DNA of 64,000 nt from Pseudoduganella namucuonensis (GTDB lineage: Bacteria; Pseudomonadota; Gammaproteobacteria; Burkholderiales; Burkholderiaceae_D): assembly GCF_900116645.1 (NCBI RefSeq), contig NZ_FPBO01000022.1:62001-126000 (forward strand), given 5' to 3'. Below are positions 45,542 to 53,015 of this stretch, piece after piece. The first letter of the stretch is position 1; every line of letters starts with the position of its first letter. The translations under genes were made by a program, and so were the position numbers. The notes beneath the pieces are model-generated. The model saw only the letters and a list, made by a program, of their open reading frames with translations. It was not told where the DNA came from and made no database searches.

Positions 45542-47131
45542 ATGTTGGATGCCAATCTCAAAACCCAGTTGAAAACCTATTTGGAAAAGGTCGTGCAGCC
45601 GATTGAGATCGTCGCATCGCTGGATGATTCCGCCAAGGCGCGCGAAATGCAGGAACTGCTCCAGGAAATCGTCCTGTTGAGCGACAAGATCACGCTGGTC
45701 GAGAAGACCGGCGGCGCCGGGCGCACCCCCTCGTTCGCCATCACCCGCCCCGGGACCGACATCGCCGTGACGTTCGCCGGCATCCCCCTGGGCCACGAAT
45801 TCACCTCGCTGGTGCTGGCCCTGCTGCAAGTGGGCGGCCACACCATCAAGTTCGACCAGGCCGTGATCGACCAGATCCGCGACCTGGAGGGCGACTACAG
45901 CTTCGAGACCTTCATCTCGCTGTCGTGCCACAACTGCCCGGAAGTGGTGCAGGCGCTGAACGCCATGTCCATCATCAATCCGCGCATCAAGGTCACCACC
46001 ATCGACGGCGGCGTGTTCCCGAAGGAAGTGGAAGCGCGCCAGATCATGGCCGTGCCGATGATGTTCCTGAACGGCGAGCACTTCGGCCAGGGCCGCAGCA
46101 GCGTGGAGGAGATCCTCGCCAAGCTGGACAAGAACACCGGCGCCCGCCAGGCTGCCGAGCTGAGCAAGAAAGACGTGTTCGACGTGCTGATCGTCGGCGG
46201 CGGTCCCGCCGGCGCGGCCGCGGCGATCTACGCCGCCCGCAAGGGCATCAAGACCGGCGTGCTGTCGGAGCGCTTCGGCGGCCAGGTGCTGGACACGCTG
46301 GCGATCGAGAACTTCGTCTCCGTCACCGAGACCGACGGCCCGAAATTCGCGGTGGCGCTGGAGCAGCACGTCAAGGCCTACGAGGTCGACATCATGAACA
46401 CCCAGCGCGCCGACGGGCTGACGCCGGGCAGGCTGGTGGAGGTGAAGACCGCCAGCGGCGCCGTGCTGAAGAGCAAGACCGTGATCCTGGCGACCGGCGC
46501 GCGCTGGCGCGAGATCAACGTGCCGGGCGAGAAGGAATACCGCAACCACGGCGTGGCCTACTGCCCGCACTGCGACGGCCCGCTGTTCAAGGGCAAGCGG
46601 GTGGCGGTGATCGGCGGCGGCAACTCCGGCGTGGAGGCGGCGATCGACCTGGCCGGCCTGGTCAAGCACGTGACGCTGATCGAGTTCGGCGCCGAACTGC
46701 GCGCCGACGCGGTGCTGCAGCGCAAGCTGCGCAGCCTGCCCAACGTGACGGTGATCGTCTCGGCGCAGACCACCGAGATCCACGGCGACGGCAAGATCGT
46801 CAACGGCCTGAGCTACAAGGACCGGGTCGGCGGCGAATTGAAACGGGTGGAGCTGGAAGGGGTGTTCGTGCAGATCGGCCTGGTGCCCAACACCGAATGG
46901 CTGAAAGGCACGGTGGCCCTGTCCAAGCACGGCGAGATCGAAGTGGACGCGCGCGGCCAGACCTCGGTGCCGGGCGTGTTCGCCGCCGGCGACGTGACGA
47001 CGGTGCCGTTCAAGCAGATCATCATCGCCACGGGCGAAGGCGCGAAGGCCGCGCTGTCCGCCTTCGACCACCTGATCCGCTCGGGCGACGAAGAGGAGGT
47101 GGCGGTTCCCGCCGTCGCCGTCGCCGCCTGA
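45542..47131 (+). CDS. ahpF: Alkyl hydroperoxide reductase flavoprotein subunit
   Basis: AhpF (529 residues) passes electrons from NADH to AhpC. The N-terminal double-thioredoxin-like domain has its redox pair in LSCHNCPEVV near residue 129. The FAD motif VLIVGGGPAGAAAAIYAARKG is near residue 217, the second redox pair in YCPHCDGPLF near residue 340, and the NADH-binding VAVIGGGNSGVEAAIDLAG follows. All expected parts are present and the length is standard. AAAAAGGAAAA precedes the ATG. The gene ends 24 bases before a perfect 30-bp inverted repeat. Confidence 0.97.
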   Translation: MLDANLKTQLKTYLEKVVQPIEIVASLDDSAKAREMQELLQEIVLLSDKITLVEKTGGAGRTPSFAITRPGTDIAVTFAGIPLGHEFTSLVLALLQVGGHTIKFDQAVIDQIRDLEGDYSFETFISLSCHNCPEVVQALNAMSIINPRIKVTTIDGGVFPKEVEARQIMAVPMMFLNGEHFGQGRSSVEEILAKLDKNTGARQAAELSKKDVFDVLIVGGGPAGAAAAIYAARKGIKTGVLSERFGGQVLDTLAIENFVSVTETDGPKFAVALEQHVKAYEVDIMNTQRADGLTPGRLVEVKTASGAVLKSKTVILATGARWREINVPGEKEYRNHGVAYCPHCDGPLFKGKRVAVIGGGNSGVEAAIDLAGLVKHVTLIEFGAELRADAVLQRKLRSLPNVTVIVSAQTTEIHGDGKIVNGLSYKDRVGGELKRVELEGVFVQIGLVPNTEWLKGTVALSKHGEIEVDARGQTSVPGVFAAGDVTTVPFKQIIIATGEGAKAALSAFDHLIRSGDEEEVAVPAVAVAA

Positions 47132-47155
47132 CCCGCGACGAACATTATCAAAAAC

Positions 47156-47235
47156 ACATCGGTGTCAGGCGCGACATTCGGACATTCATAGCCGCGAAGC
47201 AACGGATGTCCGAATGTCGCGCCTGACACCGATGT
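47156..47235. repeat. Perfect 30-bp inverted repeat between ahpF and the AI-2E permease gene
   Basis: The arms (47156-47185 and 47206-47235) are exact complements around a 20-base loop. The core includes CGGTGTCAGGCGCGACATTC. No T run follows either arm, so it is not a textbook terminator, though the stem is very stable. It lies at a convergent junction, 16 bases from the permease stop, like the other long palindromes of this window. Confidence 0.88.
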
Positions 47236-47251
47236 TGGTTTGGCAAGTTTT

Positions 47252-48382
47252 TCAGGCGACGAGGTCGGCGCTGGCTTGTTTTTCGCGCAGCGCCTTGGCG
47301 TTGCGGTGCCGGGCCCGCAGCCGGGGATTGGTGATCAGCCGGCCCAGCGTCTCGCCCACCACCATCGCCACCCCCAGCAACGGCAGCACCAGCATCAGCC
47401 CCGCCACCCCGGCCACCGCGCCGCCCACGAAGATCATCAGCACCGTGATCAGCGGATGCATGTGCAGGCTGCGCCCCAGCGTCAGCGGCATGAACACGAA
47501 GTCGTCCAGCAGCCGCACCATGACGAACACGCCGATCGCGCTGTAGGCCACCAGCGGGTCGCCCGGCGCGTCGGTCGAGGCCACCATCACCACCAGCGTG
47601 CAGCCGACGATGGAGCCCACGTACGGCACCCACGCCAGCACGGCGGCGATCAGCCCCAGCACCACCGGCGAGGACACGCCGATCGCCCACAGCCCGAAGG
47701 CCAGCACCGCCGTGTCGAGCACGGTCAGCTTGAGCAGGCCCTGGAAGTAGCGGTGCGCCGTCTGGTCGACCTCGTGCAGCAGGCACAGGGTGCGCTCGAA
47801 GAAGGCGTTCGGCACGGCGCGCGCCAGGAACTTCTTGAACAGGTGGCCGTCGCGCAGGAAGAAGAAGGTCAGGAAGGGCGCCAGCAGCAGCGCCGGCAGC
47901 CAGCCGGCCACCGACACCACGATCTCCGTCAGGTGGCGCTGCACGAAGTCCTCGCTGTAGGCGGCGAACTGGGTGTTGACCGTTTTGCTCAGGTGCATCT
48001 CGTGCAGGATGGGGAACTTGTCCTCCAGCGACTGCAGCAGCCCGCGCACGAAGGCGATGCCGCCGGCCATGTAGTGGCCCAGCATCTCCTGCCAGGAGTC
48101 GGACGGCGCGGCGGCCCAGCCGATGCCGATCAGCGCCGCCAGCCCCAGCACCACGATGAAGCCGCCGCCCACGATCAGCGCCGCCATGCTCTGGCCCACG
48201 CCCAGGCGCAGCAGGCGCTGCATCGGCGGTATCAGCAGGTAGTACAGGATGATGGCGAGCAGGAAGGGGACCGCCAGCCACAGCATGTGCTGCATCAGCG
48301 CCAGCAGCGCGCAGGTGGCGCCGATGATGCCGGTCCACACCACCGGCCCGGCCGGCTGCTCCCGGTGCCGCTCCACCCTCAC
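47252..48382 (-). CDS. AI-2E transporter (PerM) family membrane protein
   Basis: A 376-residue inner-membrane protein with seven to eight hydrophobic segments, the usual AI-2E/PerM layout: two paired helices at the start, a ~100-residue soluble insert (PILHEMHLSKTVNTQFAAY), then FLTFFFLRDGHLFKKFL and the C-terminal helices around WVPYVGSIVG. Named members export the autoinducer AI-2 or act in sodium/proton exchange, so the substrate is open. The start is GTG 48382, which overlaps the TGA of the upstream cNMP-binding gene as GTGA; the longer reading to 48415 would lie inside that gene. The two are thus translationally coupled. Confidence 0.86.
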   Translation of the reverse strand: MRVERHREQPAGPVVWTGIIGATCALLALMQHMLWLAVPFLLAIILYYLLIPPMQRLLRLGVGQSMAALIVGGGFIVVLGLAALIGIGWAAAPSDSWQEMLGHYMAGGIAFVRGLLQSLEDKFPILHEMHLSKTVNTQFAAYSEDFVQRHLTEIVVSVAGWLPALLLAPFLTFFFLRDGHLFKKFLARAVPNAFFERTLCLLHEVDQTAHRYFQGLLKLTVLDTAVLAFGLWAIGVSSPVVLGLIAAVLAWVPYVGSIVGCTLVVMVASTDAPGDPLVAYSAIGVFVMVRLLDDFVFMPLTLGRSLHMHPLITVLMIFVGGAVAGVAGLMLVLPLLGVAMVVGETLGRLITNPRLRARHRNAKALREKQASADLVA

Positions 48383-48858
48383 AGCGCTTCCACTTGCGAG
48401 CGGCCCGCCATCCATTCGCGCAGGCGGAAGCCGATGTGGCGCGCCAGCGCCAGCGCGATCTTGTAGCCGATGCGGGCGTCCGTCTCCATCAGCCCCATGA
48501 AGTCGGCGCGGAAGAACACCGCCAGCTCGCAGTTGTCGAGCGCGCGGGCCTGGGCGTTGCGGGGCGCGTTGTCCAGCAGGGCCAGGTCGCCGAAGAAGGA
48601 GCCGGGCGTGATTTCCGCCACCACCTCCACGCTGTCGGCGTGCGCGCGGCTGATGATCACGCGGCCCGACATCACCAGGTACAGCGCCTGGCCTTCCTCG
48701 CCCTCGTCGAAGACGATCTCGTCGGTCAGGTAGCGCCGCTCGTGCAGCAGGCCGTCGACGATCTTCAGCTCCAGCGGCGTCAGCGAGGAAAACAGCGCGG
48801 ACTCCTTCAGCCGGTGCAGGCGCGGGGACATCGTGTGCGTTTTGAGAAAGCCGAACAT
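48379..48858 (-). CDS. Cyclic nucleotide-binding domain protein without DNA-binding domain
   Basis: A 159-residue protein consisting of one Crp-type cNMP-binding fold: LFSSLTPLELKIVDGLLHER, then FDEGEEGQALYLVMSGRVII and the phosphate cassette-like GSFFGDLALLDNAPRNAQARAL. It ends in a helix (IGYKIALALARHIGFRLREW) with no helix-turn-helix, so it is not a transcription factor; it may regulate a partner protein, most simply the permease coded next with a four-base overlap. ATG 48858 follows CGGAG. Whether it binds cAMP, c-di-GMP or nothing cannot be told. Confidence 0.87.
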   Translation of the reverse strand: MFGFLKTHTMSPRLHRLKESALFSSLTPLELKIVDGLLHERRYLTDEIVFDEGEEGQALYLVMSGRVIISRAHADSVEVVAEITPGSFFGDLALLDNAPRNAQARALDNCELAVFFRADFMGLMETDARIGYKIALALARHIGFRLREWMAGRSQVEAL

Positions 48859-48978
48859 CGGGGGAAACTCCGTTGACGAGGGAAGGGGCATCTTTGATTG
48901 TGACGCATTCTTGTCAACTTGCAAGTGTCGACTGTCACAAGCGGGGGGAGGAATGTGGCGGAAACGGAAAGACAATAG

Positions 48979-49003
48979 AAAAAGGCCCGACGAATCGGGC
49001 CTT
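48979..49003 (-). terminator. Terminator of the tRNA operon
   Basis: On the minus strand AAGGCCCGA, a TTCG loop and TCGGGCCTT are followed by a T run (A run at 48979-48983 on the plus strand), 12 bases after the last tRNA. One arm and the loop lie within the duplicated 122-bp unit. Confidence 0.87.
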
Positions 49004-49014
49004 CCTCAGGATGT

Positions 49015-49091
49015 TGGCGGAGCGGACGGGGCTCGAACCCGCGACCCCCGGCGTGACAGGCCGGTATTCTAACCAACTGAACTACCGCTCC
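49015..49091 (-). tRNA. tRNA-Asp (GTC), copy 2 in transcription order
   Basis: 77 bases including an encoded CCA end. The acceptor GGAGCGG pairs with CCGCTCC; the anticodon arm CCGGC-CTGTCAC-GCCGG gives anticodon GTC; the T arm has GGGTTCGAGCC. It is identical to the copy at 49137-49213. Confidence 0.97.
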
Positions 49092-49136
49092 TTGCTTGCG
49101 CAATCGAACTTACGAATCGGGCCTTCCTCAGGATGT

Positions 49137-49213
49137 TGGCGGAGCGGACGGGGCTCGAACCCGCGACCCCCGGCGTGACAGGCCGGTATTCTAACCAACT
49201 GAACTACCGCTCC
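49137..49213 (-). tRNA. tRNA-Asp (GTC), copy 1 in transcription order
   Basis: Same 77-base sequence as the copy 122 bases away, with encoded CCA, acceptor stem GGAGCGG/CCGCTCC and anticodon GTC. It lies 35 bases downstream of tRNA-Val in the same transcript. Confidence 0.97.
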
Positions 49214-49248
49214 TTGCTTGCGCAATCGAACTTGTTCCCATGCTCCAG

Positions 49249-49324
49249 TGGTGGGCGCTGAGAGGGTCGAACTCCCGACCTAATGCTTGTAAGGCATCCG
49301 CTCTACCAACTGAGCTAAGCGCCC
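49249..49324 (-). tRNA. tRNA-Val (TAC)
   Basis: 76 bases with encoded CCA. The acceptor GGGCGCT pairs with AGCGCCC, the D arm has AGCTCAGTTGGTAGAGC, the anticodon loop CTTACAA gives TAC, and the T arm has GGGAGTTCGACCC. It is the first gene of the Val-Asp-Asp operon. Confidence 0.97.
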
Positions 49325-49370
49325 CATCCCGAACACTCCGACGCTTGTCATGACGTCTGAAGGAGGCCGA

Positions 49371-49399
49371 ATTATAGACGCCCCGATTGCGTCGCGCAA
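49371..49399 (-). promoter_or_regulatory. Promoter of the tRNA-Val/Asp/Asp operon
   Basis: On the minus strand TTGCGC (49394-49399), a 17-base spacer and a perfect TATAAT (49371-49376) lie about 47 bases upstream of tRNA-Val. The spacing and -10 match are ideal for a strong sigma-70 stable-RNA promoter. Confidence 0.75.
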
Positions 49400-49542
49400 G
49401 GAATTTTTTTGGCCAGGACGCAATGTTGTCCGCCGTGGCGCGATTTTTTCGCGGCCCGATTACCTGGGACGTAATCGCCGCGGACATGCCGATTGCGGAG
49501 AATGGCTTCCGTCGACACGACACAACCCACCAGGAGATCAGC

Positions 49543-49899
49543 ATGAACAACCCCGTCCACATCGCCGAACAATACCTGTCCGTCTGGAACGAGCGCGACG
49601 CCGCCGCGCGGCGCGCCAAGGTGGCGCGCGCCTTCACGCTCGAGGCCAGCTATGTCGATCCCATGATGCGCGGCGCCGGCCACGAGGGGATAGACGCCAT
49701 GATAGGCGCCGCCCAGGGCCACTTTCCCGGCATGCGCTTCGAACTGGACGGCGCGCCGGACGGCCACAACGACGTGGTGCGCTTCTCGTGGACGCTGGGC
49801 CTGCCGGGCGAAGCGCCGGTGGCGCGCGGCACCGACATGGCCACGGTCGATCCGGACGGCCGCCTGTCCAGCGTGACCGGCTTCCTGAACCAGGCCTGA
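49543..49899 (+). CDS. SnoaL-like / NTF2-fold small protein
   Basis: A 118-residue protein, MNNPVHIAEQYLSVWNERDA, with the SnoaL-type pattern (ASYVDPMMRGAGHEGIDAMI, then VVRFSWTLG and GTDMATVDPDGRLSSVTGF). Members are cyclases, isomerases or hydrolases, or ligand-binding proteins, with a cone-shaped pocket; the ligand is unknown. ATG 49543 has GGAG ten bases upstream; an upstream extension to 49387 covers the tRNA promoter region and is rejected. It is followed by a 159-bp hairpin element, then a hydrolase. Confidence 0.8.
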   Translation: MNNPVHIAEQYLSVWNERDAAARRAKVARAFTLEASYVDPMMRGAGHEGIDAMIGAAQGHFPGMRFELDGAPDGHNDVVRFSWTLGLPGEAPVARGTDMATVDPDGRLSSVTGFLNQA

Positions 49900-50058
49900 G
49901 AGGCTGAGAGTCTTTCGATCATGCCCGCTCATCACGCCAGAAAGTGCCCGCTCGTCGTTGCAAATGCTCGCCATAGCCCGAGCTATGGCTGTGCTTTGCG
50001 CCTCGATCGGCCACTTTCTGGCGCGCTGCTCTGGCACGCCCGAAAAACTCTCAGCCTC
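49900..50058. repeat. 159-bp imperfect palindromic element between SnoaL-like gene and hydrolase
   Basis: The element is symmetric about 49979: ends GAGGCTGAGAGT and ACTCTCAGCCTC (49900-49911, 50047-50058), inner arms CGCCAGAAAGTG and CACTTTCTGGCG, and a perfect centre GCCATAGC-CCGA-GCTATGGC (49970-49989). Intervening parts pair with mismatches. It would fold into one long RNA or cruciform hairpin. The frame through it (LAIARAMAVLCASIGHFLA) is better explained as repeat than as protein. It looks like a dispersed palindromic repeat unit. Confidence 0.75.
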
Positions 50059-50071
50059 TGAGGAGACGACC

Positions 50072-50888
50072 ATGCGCGCGAACCTCATCCGCACCGCCGA
50101 CGGCGTCGACCTGTTTTACCGCGACTGGGCGCCGGCCGCCGGCAAGGGCGAACCGGTGCTGTTCGTCGGCGGCTGGTCGCTGCCGTCGGACGCCTGGAAC
50201 TACCAGATGCTGGCGCTGCGCGAGCGCGGTCTGCGCGTGCTCGCCTACGACCGGCGCGGCCATGGCCGTTCCAGCGATCCCGGCCGGGGCTACGATTTCG
50301 ACACCCTGGCCGACGATCTGGCCGCCGTCATCGAGGCGCTGGACCTGCGCGGCGCGACCCTGGTCGGCCACTCCATGGGCTGCAACGAGATCGTCCGCTA
50401 CCTGAGCCGCCATGGCGGCGACCGGGTGCGCCGCGTGGCGCTGCTGGGCACGATGACGCCGATGGTCGCCAGGGCCGACGACAACCCGGACGGCGTCGAT
50501 CCCGCGCTGTTCGACTACTTCCGCAACGAGCAGCTGATGAAGGACTTTCCGCTGTGGATGGACGAGAACGTCGGCCCCTTCCTGACGCCGGAGACCACGC
50601 CCGCCATGGGGGATGGCGCTGGGGACCTCGGCGCTGGCGCTGCTCGAATGCAACCGCGCGGTGACGACGGCGGATTTCCGCGCCGAGCTGCGCGGCATCG
50701 ACCTGCCGGTGCTGCTGATCGCCGGCGACATGGACGTCAGCGCGCCGCTGGACCTGACCGCGCGGCCCACGGCGGCGCTGCTGCCAAACGCCAGGCTGAA
50801 GGTGTACCATGGCGCGCCGCACGGCATGTTCCTCACGCACATGGGGCGCGTGAACGCGGACCTGATCGAGTTTGTTTCCTCCAACTAG
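50072..50888 (+). pseudogene. Alpha/beta hydrolase with a +1 frameshift in a G run
   Basis: ATG 50072 (MRANLIRTADGVDLFYRDW) opens a standard alpha/beta hydrolase: oxyanion region LFVGGWSLPSDAW, nucleophile elbow LVGHSMGCNE near residue 107. The frame is lost at GGGGG 50608-50612; removing one G would join GMALGTSALALLECNRA and the C-terminal part VLLIAGDMDVSAP (Asp) and YHGAPHGMFLTH (His), which continue in the next frame to TAG 50888. Intact length would be ~271 residues, like non-heme chloroperoxidase-type esterases. It could be a true mutation, a phase-variable tract or a read error. The XRE gene starts 13 bases later. Confidence 0.85.
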
Positions 50889-50900
50889 CCCGGAGCGCGT

Positions 50901-51737
50901 ATGAGCGTGGCCACGCCCGACCAGTATTTCAGCGATTTTTCGGCGGCCCTGCGCTATTGGCGCGGCAAGCGCGGCCACAGCCAGCTGCGCCTGTCCACCG
51001 AAAGCGGCATTTCGCAGAGGCACATCAGCTTCCTCGAGAGCGGCCGCTCGCAACCGAGCCGGGAGCTGATCCTGAAGCTGGGCGTGGTGCTCGACATCCC
51101 GCTACGGGAACGCAACGTGATGCTGCTGGCGGCCGGTTTCGCGCCGGCCTACCAGGAGCGCAAGATGGACGATCCGGAGCTGCGCGCCGTCAAGCAGGCG
51201 CTGGATTTCATGCTGGCCCAGCAGGCGCCGTACCCGGCGCTGGTGGTGGACCGGCTGTGGAACCTGGTGATGAGCAACGAGCCGGCCAACGCCTTCTTCA
51301 AGTGGCTGCTGGACATGCCGGCCGACGCGCCCATCCCGCGCGACGGCAGCGTCAACGTGCTGAAGCTGACGCTGGCGCCCGACGGCCTGCGGCCGCATCT
51401 GCGCAACTGGGAAGAGGTTGGGGCGGACCTGCTGCACTGGATACAGCGCGAGGCCATGAGCGACGGGCCGGGCAGCGAGGCGACCTCGCTGCTGTCGGAA
51501 CTGACGGCGATGGCGGGGCTGGCGGCCGGCGGCGTGGCGCCCAACCTCGACCGGCGCGCCTTGCCCTTCCTGCCGCTGGCCATCCGCAAGGACGGCGTGG
51601 AGCTGAACCTGTTCACCACCATCACCACGTTGGGCACGCCGCACGACGTGACGGTGCACGAGCTGCGGCTGGAGGCCTTCTTCCCGGCCGACGAGGCCAG
51701 CGCCGCATGGTTCCGGGCGCAAGCCAAGCACCGCTGA
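50901..51737 (+). CDS. XRE-family regulator with MmyB-like ligand domain
   Basis: A 278-residue regulator. The N-terminal helix-turn-helix (FSAALRYWRGKRGHSQLRLSTESGISQRHISFLESGRS) is followed by the MmyB-like PAS-type domain that begins ALVVDRLWNLVMSNEPANAFF and ends in a beta-rich ETFFP-like stretch (LRLEAFFPADEASAAWF). MmyB-type regulators often control an adjacent oxidoreductase or hydrolase and bind a hydrophobic ligand. It follows the frameshifted hydrolase by 13 bases and probably shares its transcript. Confidence 0.88.
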   Translation: MSVATPDQYFSDFSAALRYWRGKRGHSQLRLSTESGISQRHISFLESGRSQPSRELILKLGVVLDIPLRERNVMLLAAGFAPAYQERKMDDPELRAVKQALDFMLAQQAPYPALVVDRLWNLVMSNEPANAFFKWLLDMPADAPIPRDGSVNVLKLTLAPDGLRPHLRNWEEVGADLLHWIQREAMSDGPGSEATSLLSELTAMAGLAAGGVAPNLDRRALPFLPLAIRKDGVELNLFTTITTLGTPHDVTVHELRLEAFFPADEASAAWFRAQAKHR

Positions 51738-51768
51738 CGCCGCTTCCGCCGGGACAAAGTGCGGAGTG

Positions 51769-51784
51769 CTGTATATAATTACAG
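51769..51784. promoter_or_regulatory. LexA (SOS) box of dinB
   Basis: CTGTATATAATTACAG is a perfect CTGT-N8-ACAG SOS box with an AT-only centre, 26 bases upstream of the dinB ATG. Repression by LexA and induction by DNA damage follow from the established regulon. Confidence 0.85.
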
Positions 51785-51809
51785 TATTCAACACTAGCTC
51801 CCGCGTTCT

Positions 51810-52958
51810 ATGGCCCGTCGCATTGCCCATCTCGACATGGATGCGTTCTACGCCTCCGTCGAGTTGCTGCGCTATCCGGAATTGCGCGGCCAGGCGGTGG
51901 TCATCGGCGGCGGCTCGGCGCACCAGCCGCGGCTGCTGGCCGACGGCAGCCGCCAGTTCTCGCGCCTGCGCGATTACGCCGGCCGCGGCGTGGTCACCAC
52001 CTCCACCTACGAGGCGCGGGCGCTGGGCGTGTTTTCGGCGATGGGCATGATGAAGGCCGCCGCGCTGGCACCGGACGCGGTGCTGCTGCCGACCGACTTC
52101 GATTCCTACCGCCGCTACTCGCGCCTGTTCAAGGCCGCCGTGGCCGGCATCGCGCCGCACATCGAGGACCGCGGCATCGACGAGATCTACATCGACCTCA
52201 GCGAGCTGCCGGACGACACGCGCGAGCTGGCGCTGCGCATCAAGGCGGCGGTGCGGGAGCACACCGGGCTGTCGTGCTCGATCGGCATCGCGCCCAACAA
52301 GCTGCTGGCCAAGATCTGCTCGGACCTGGAAAAGCCCGACGGGCTGACCGTGGTGTCGCTGGACGACGTGCCGGCCCGCATCTGGCCGCTGGCGGTGCGC
52401 AAGGTGAACGGCATCGGCCCCAAGGCCACGGCGCGGCTGGCCGAGCTGGGCATAGCGACGGTGGGCCAGGTGGCGGCGGCCGATCCGGCCCTGCTGCGGG
52501 AGCACTTCGGCCTGAACTACGCCACCTGGCTGGGCCGCGTGTCGCGCGGGCTGGACGAGCGGGCGGTGGTGACCAGCTCCGAGCCCAAGAGCATCAGCCG
52601 CGAGACCACCTTCGAGCGCGACCTGCACGCCAGGCACGACCGGGAGGCGCTGTCCGAGATCTTCACGCGGCTGTGCATGCGCCTGGGCGAGGACCTGGCG
52701 CGCAAGCGCTACGTGGGCCGCACGGTCGGCATCAAGCTGCGCTATTCGGACTTCCGCACCGTGACGCGCGACGTCACCTTGCCGGCGCCGACGGCGGACG
52801 GCGCCGCGATCCGGCGCGCGGCCGGCGAGTGCCTGCGGCGGGTGCCGCTGGAGCTGAAACTGCGGCTGCTGGGCGTGCGCGTGAGCGCGCTGAGTGGCAT
52901 GGACGAGGCCGCGCCGGCCAAAACCGCAACACAGGGCGATCTTTTTTCGGACCTTTAA
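51810..52958 (+). CDS. dinB: DNA polymerase IV (Y family)
   Basis: An error-prone translesion polymerase of 382 residues. Catalytic motifs: HLDMDAFYASVEL at the N-terminus (first metal Asp) and RGIDEIYIDLSEL near residue 120 (Asp-Glu pair; SIDE in E. coli, here GIDE). The helix-hairpin-helix KVNGIGPKATARLAELGI near residue 195 and the little-finger domain follow. The C-terminal end GDLFSDL looks like a beta-clamp-binding motif (QxxLF type). It has its own LexA box and is followed by rdgC after 57 bases. Confidence 0.94.
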   Translation: MARRIAHLDMDAFYASVELLRYPELRGQAVVIGGGSAHQPRLLADGSRQFSRLRDYAGRGVVTTSTYEARALGVFSAMGMMKAAALAPDAVLLPTDFDSYRRYSRLFKAAVAGIAPHIEDRGIDEIYIDLSELPDDTRELALRIKAAVREHTGLSCSIGIAPNKLLAKICSDLEKPDGLTVVSLDDVPARIWPLAVRKVNGIGPKATARLAELGIATVGQVAAADPALLREHFGLNYATWLGRVSRGLDERAVVTSSEPKSISRETTFERDLHARHDREALSEIFTRLCMRLGEDLARKRYVGRTVGIKLRYSDFRTVTRDVTLPAPTADGAAIRRAAGECLRRVPLELKLRLLGVRVSALSGMDEAAPAKTATQGDLFSDL

Positions 52959-53015
52959 AAACGGCGTGTAAAATGTCGTTCCCCTGGAAATAGTTAAACA
53001 AGGCAAACCAAACTT

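Larger units (their letters stand above)
48990..49233. repeat. Perfect tandem duplication of a 122-bp unit containing tRNA-Asp
   Basis: Bases 48990-49111 and 49112-49233 are identical. Each unit holds one complete tRNA-Asp gene with 20-25 bases on each side, including half of the terminator hairpin on the left. The upstream copy in transcription order thus ends in only half a terminator, and readthrough to the second copy is expected. Confidence 0.95.

Noticed and set aside
48990..49233. tRNA duplication as an attachment site of an integrated element
   Set aside because: The repeats are directly adjacent, with nothing between them, and no integrase gene is near.
49958..50063. Possible coding start (LAIARAMAVLCASIGHFLA) upstream of the hydrolase
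   Set aside because: The DNA is a symmetric 159-bp hairpin element, and the hydrolase has its own ATG and Shine-Dalgarno at 50072.
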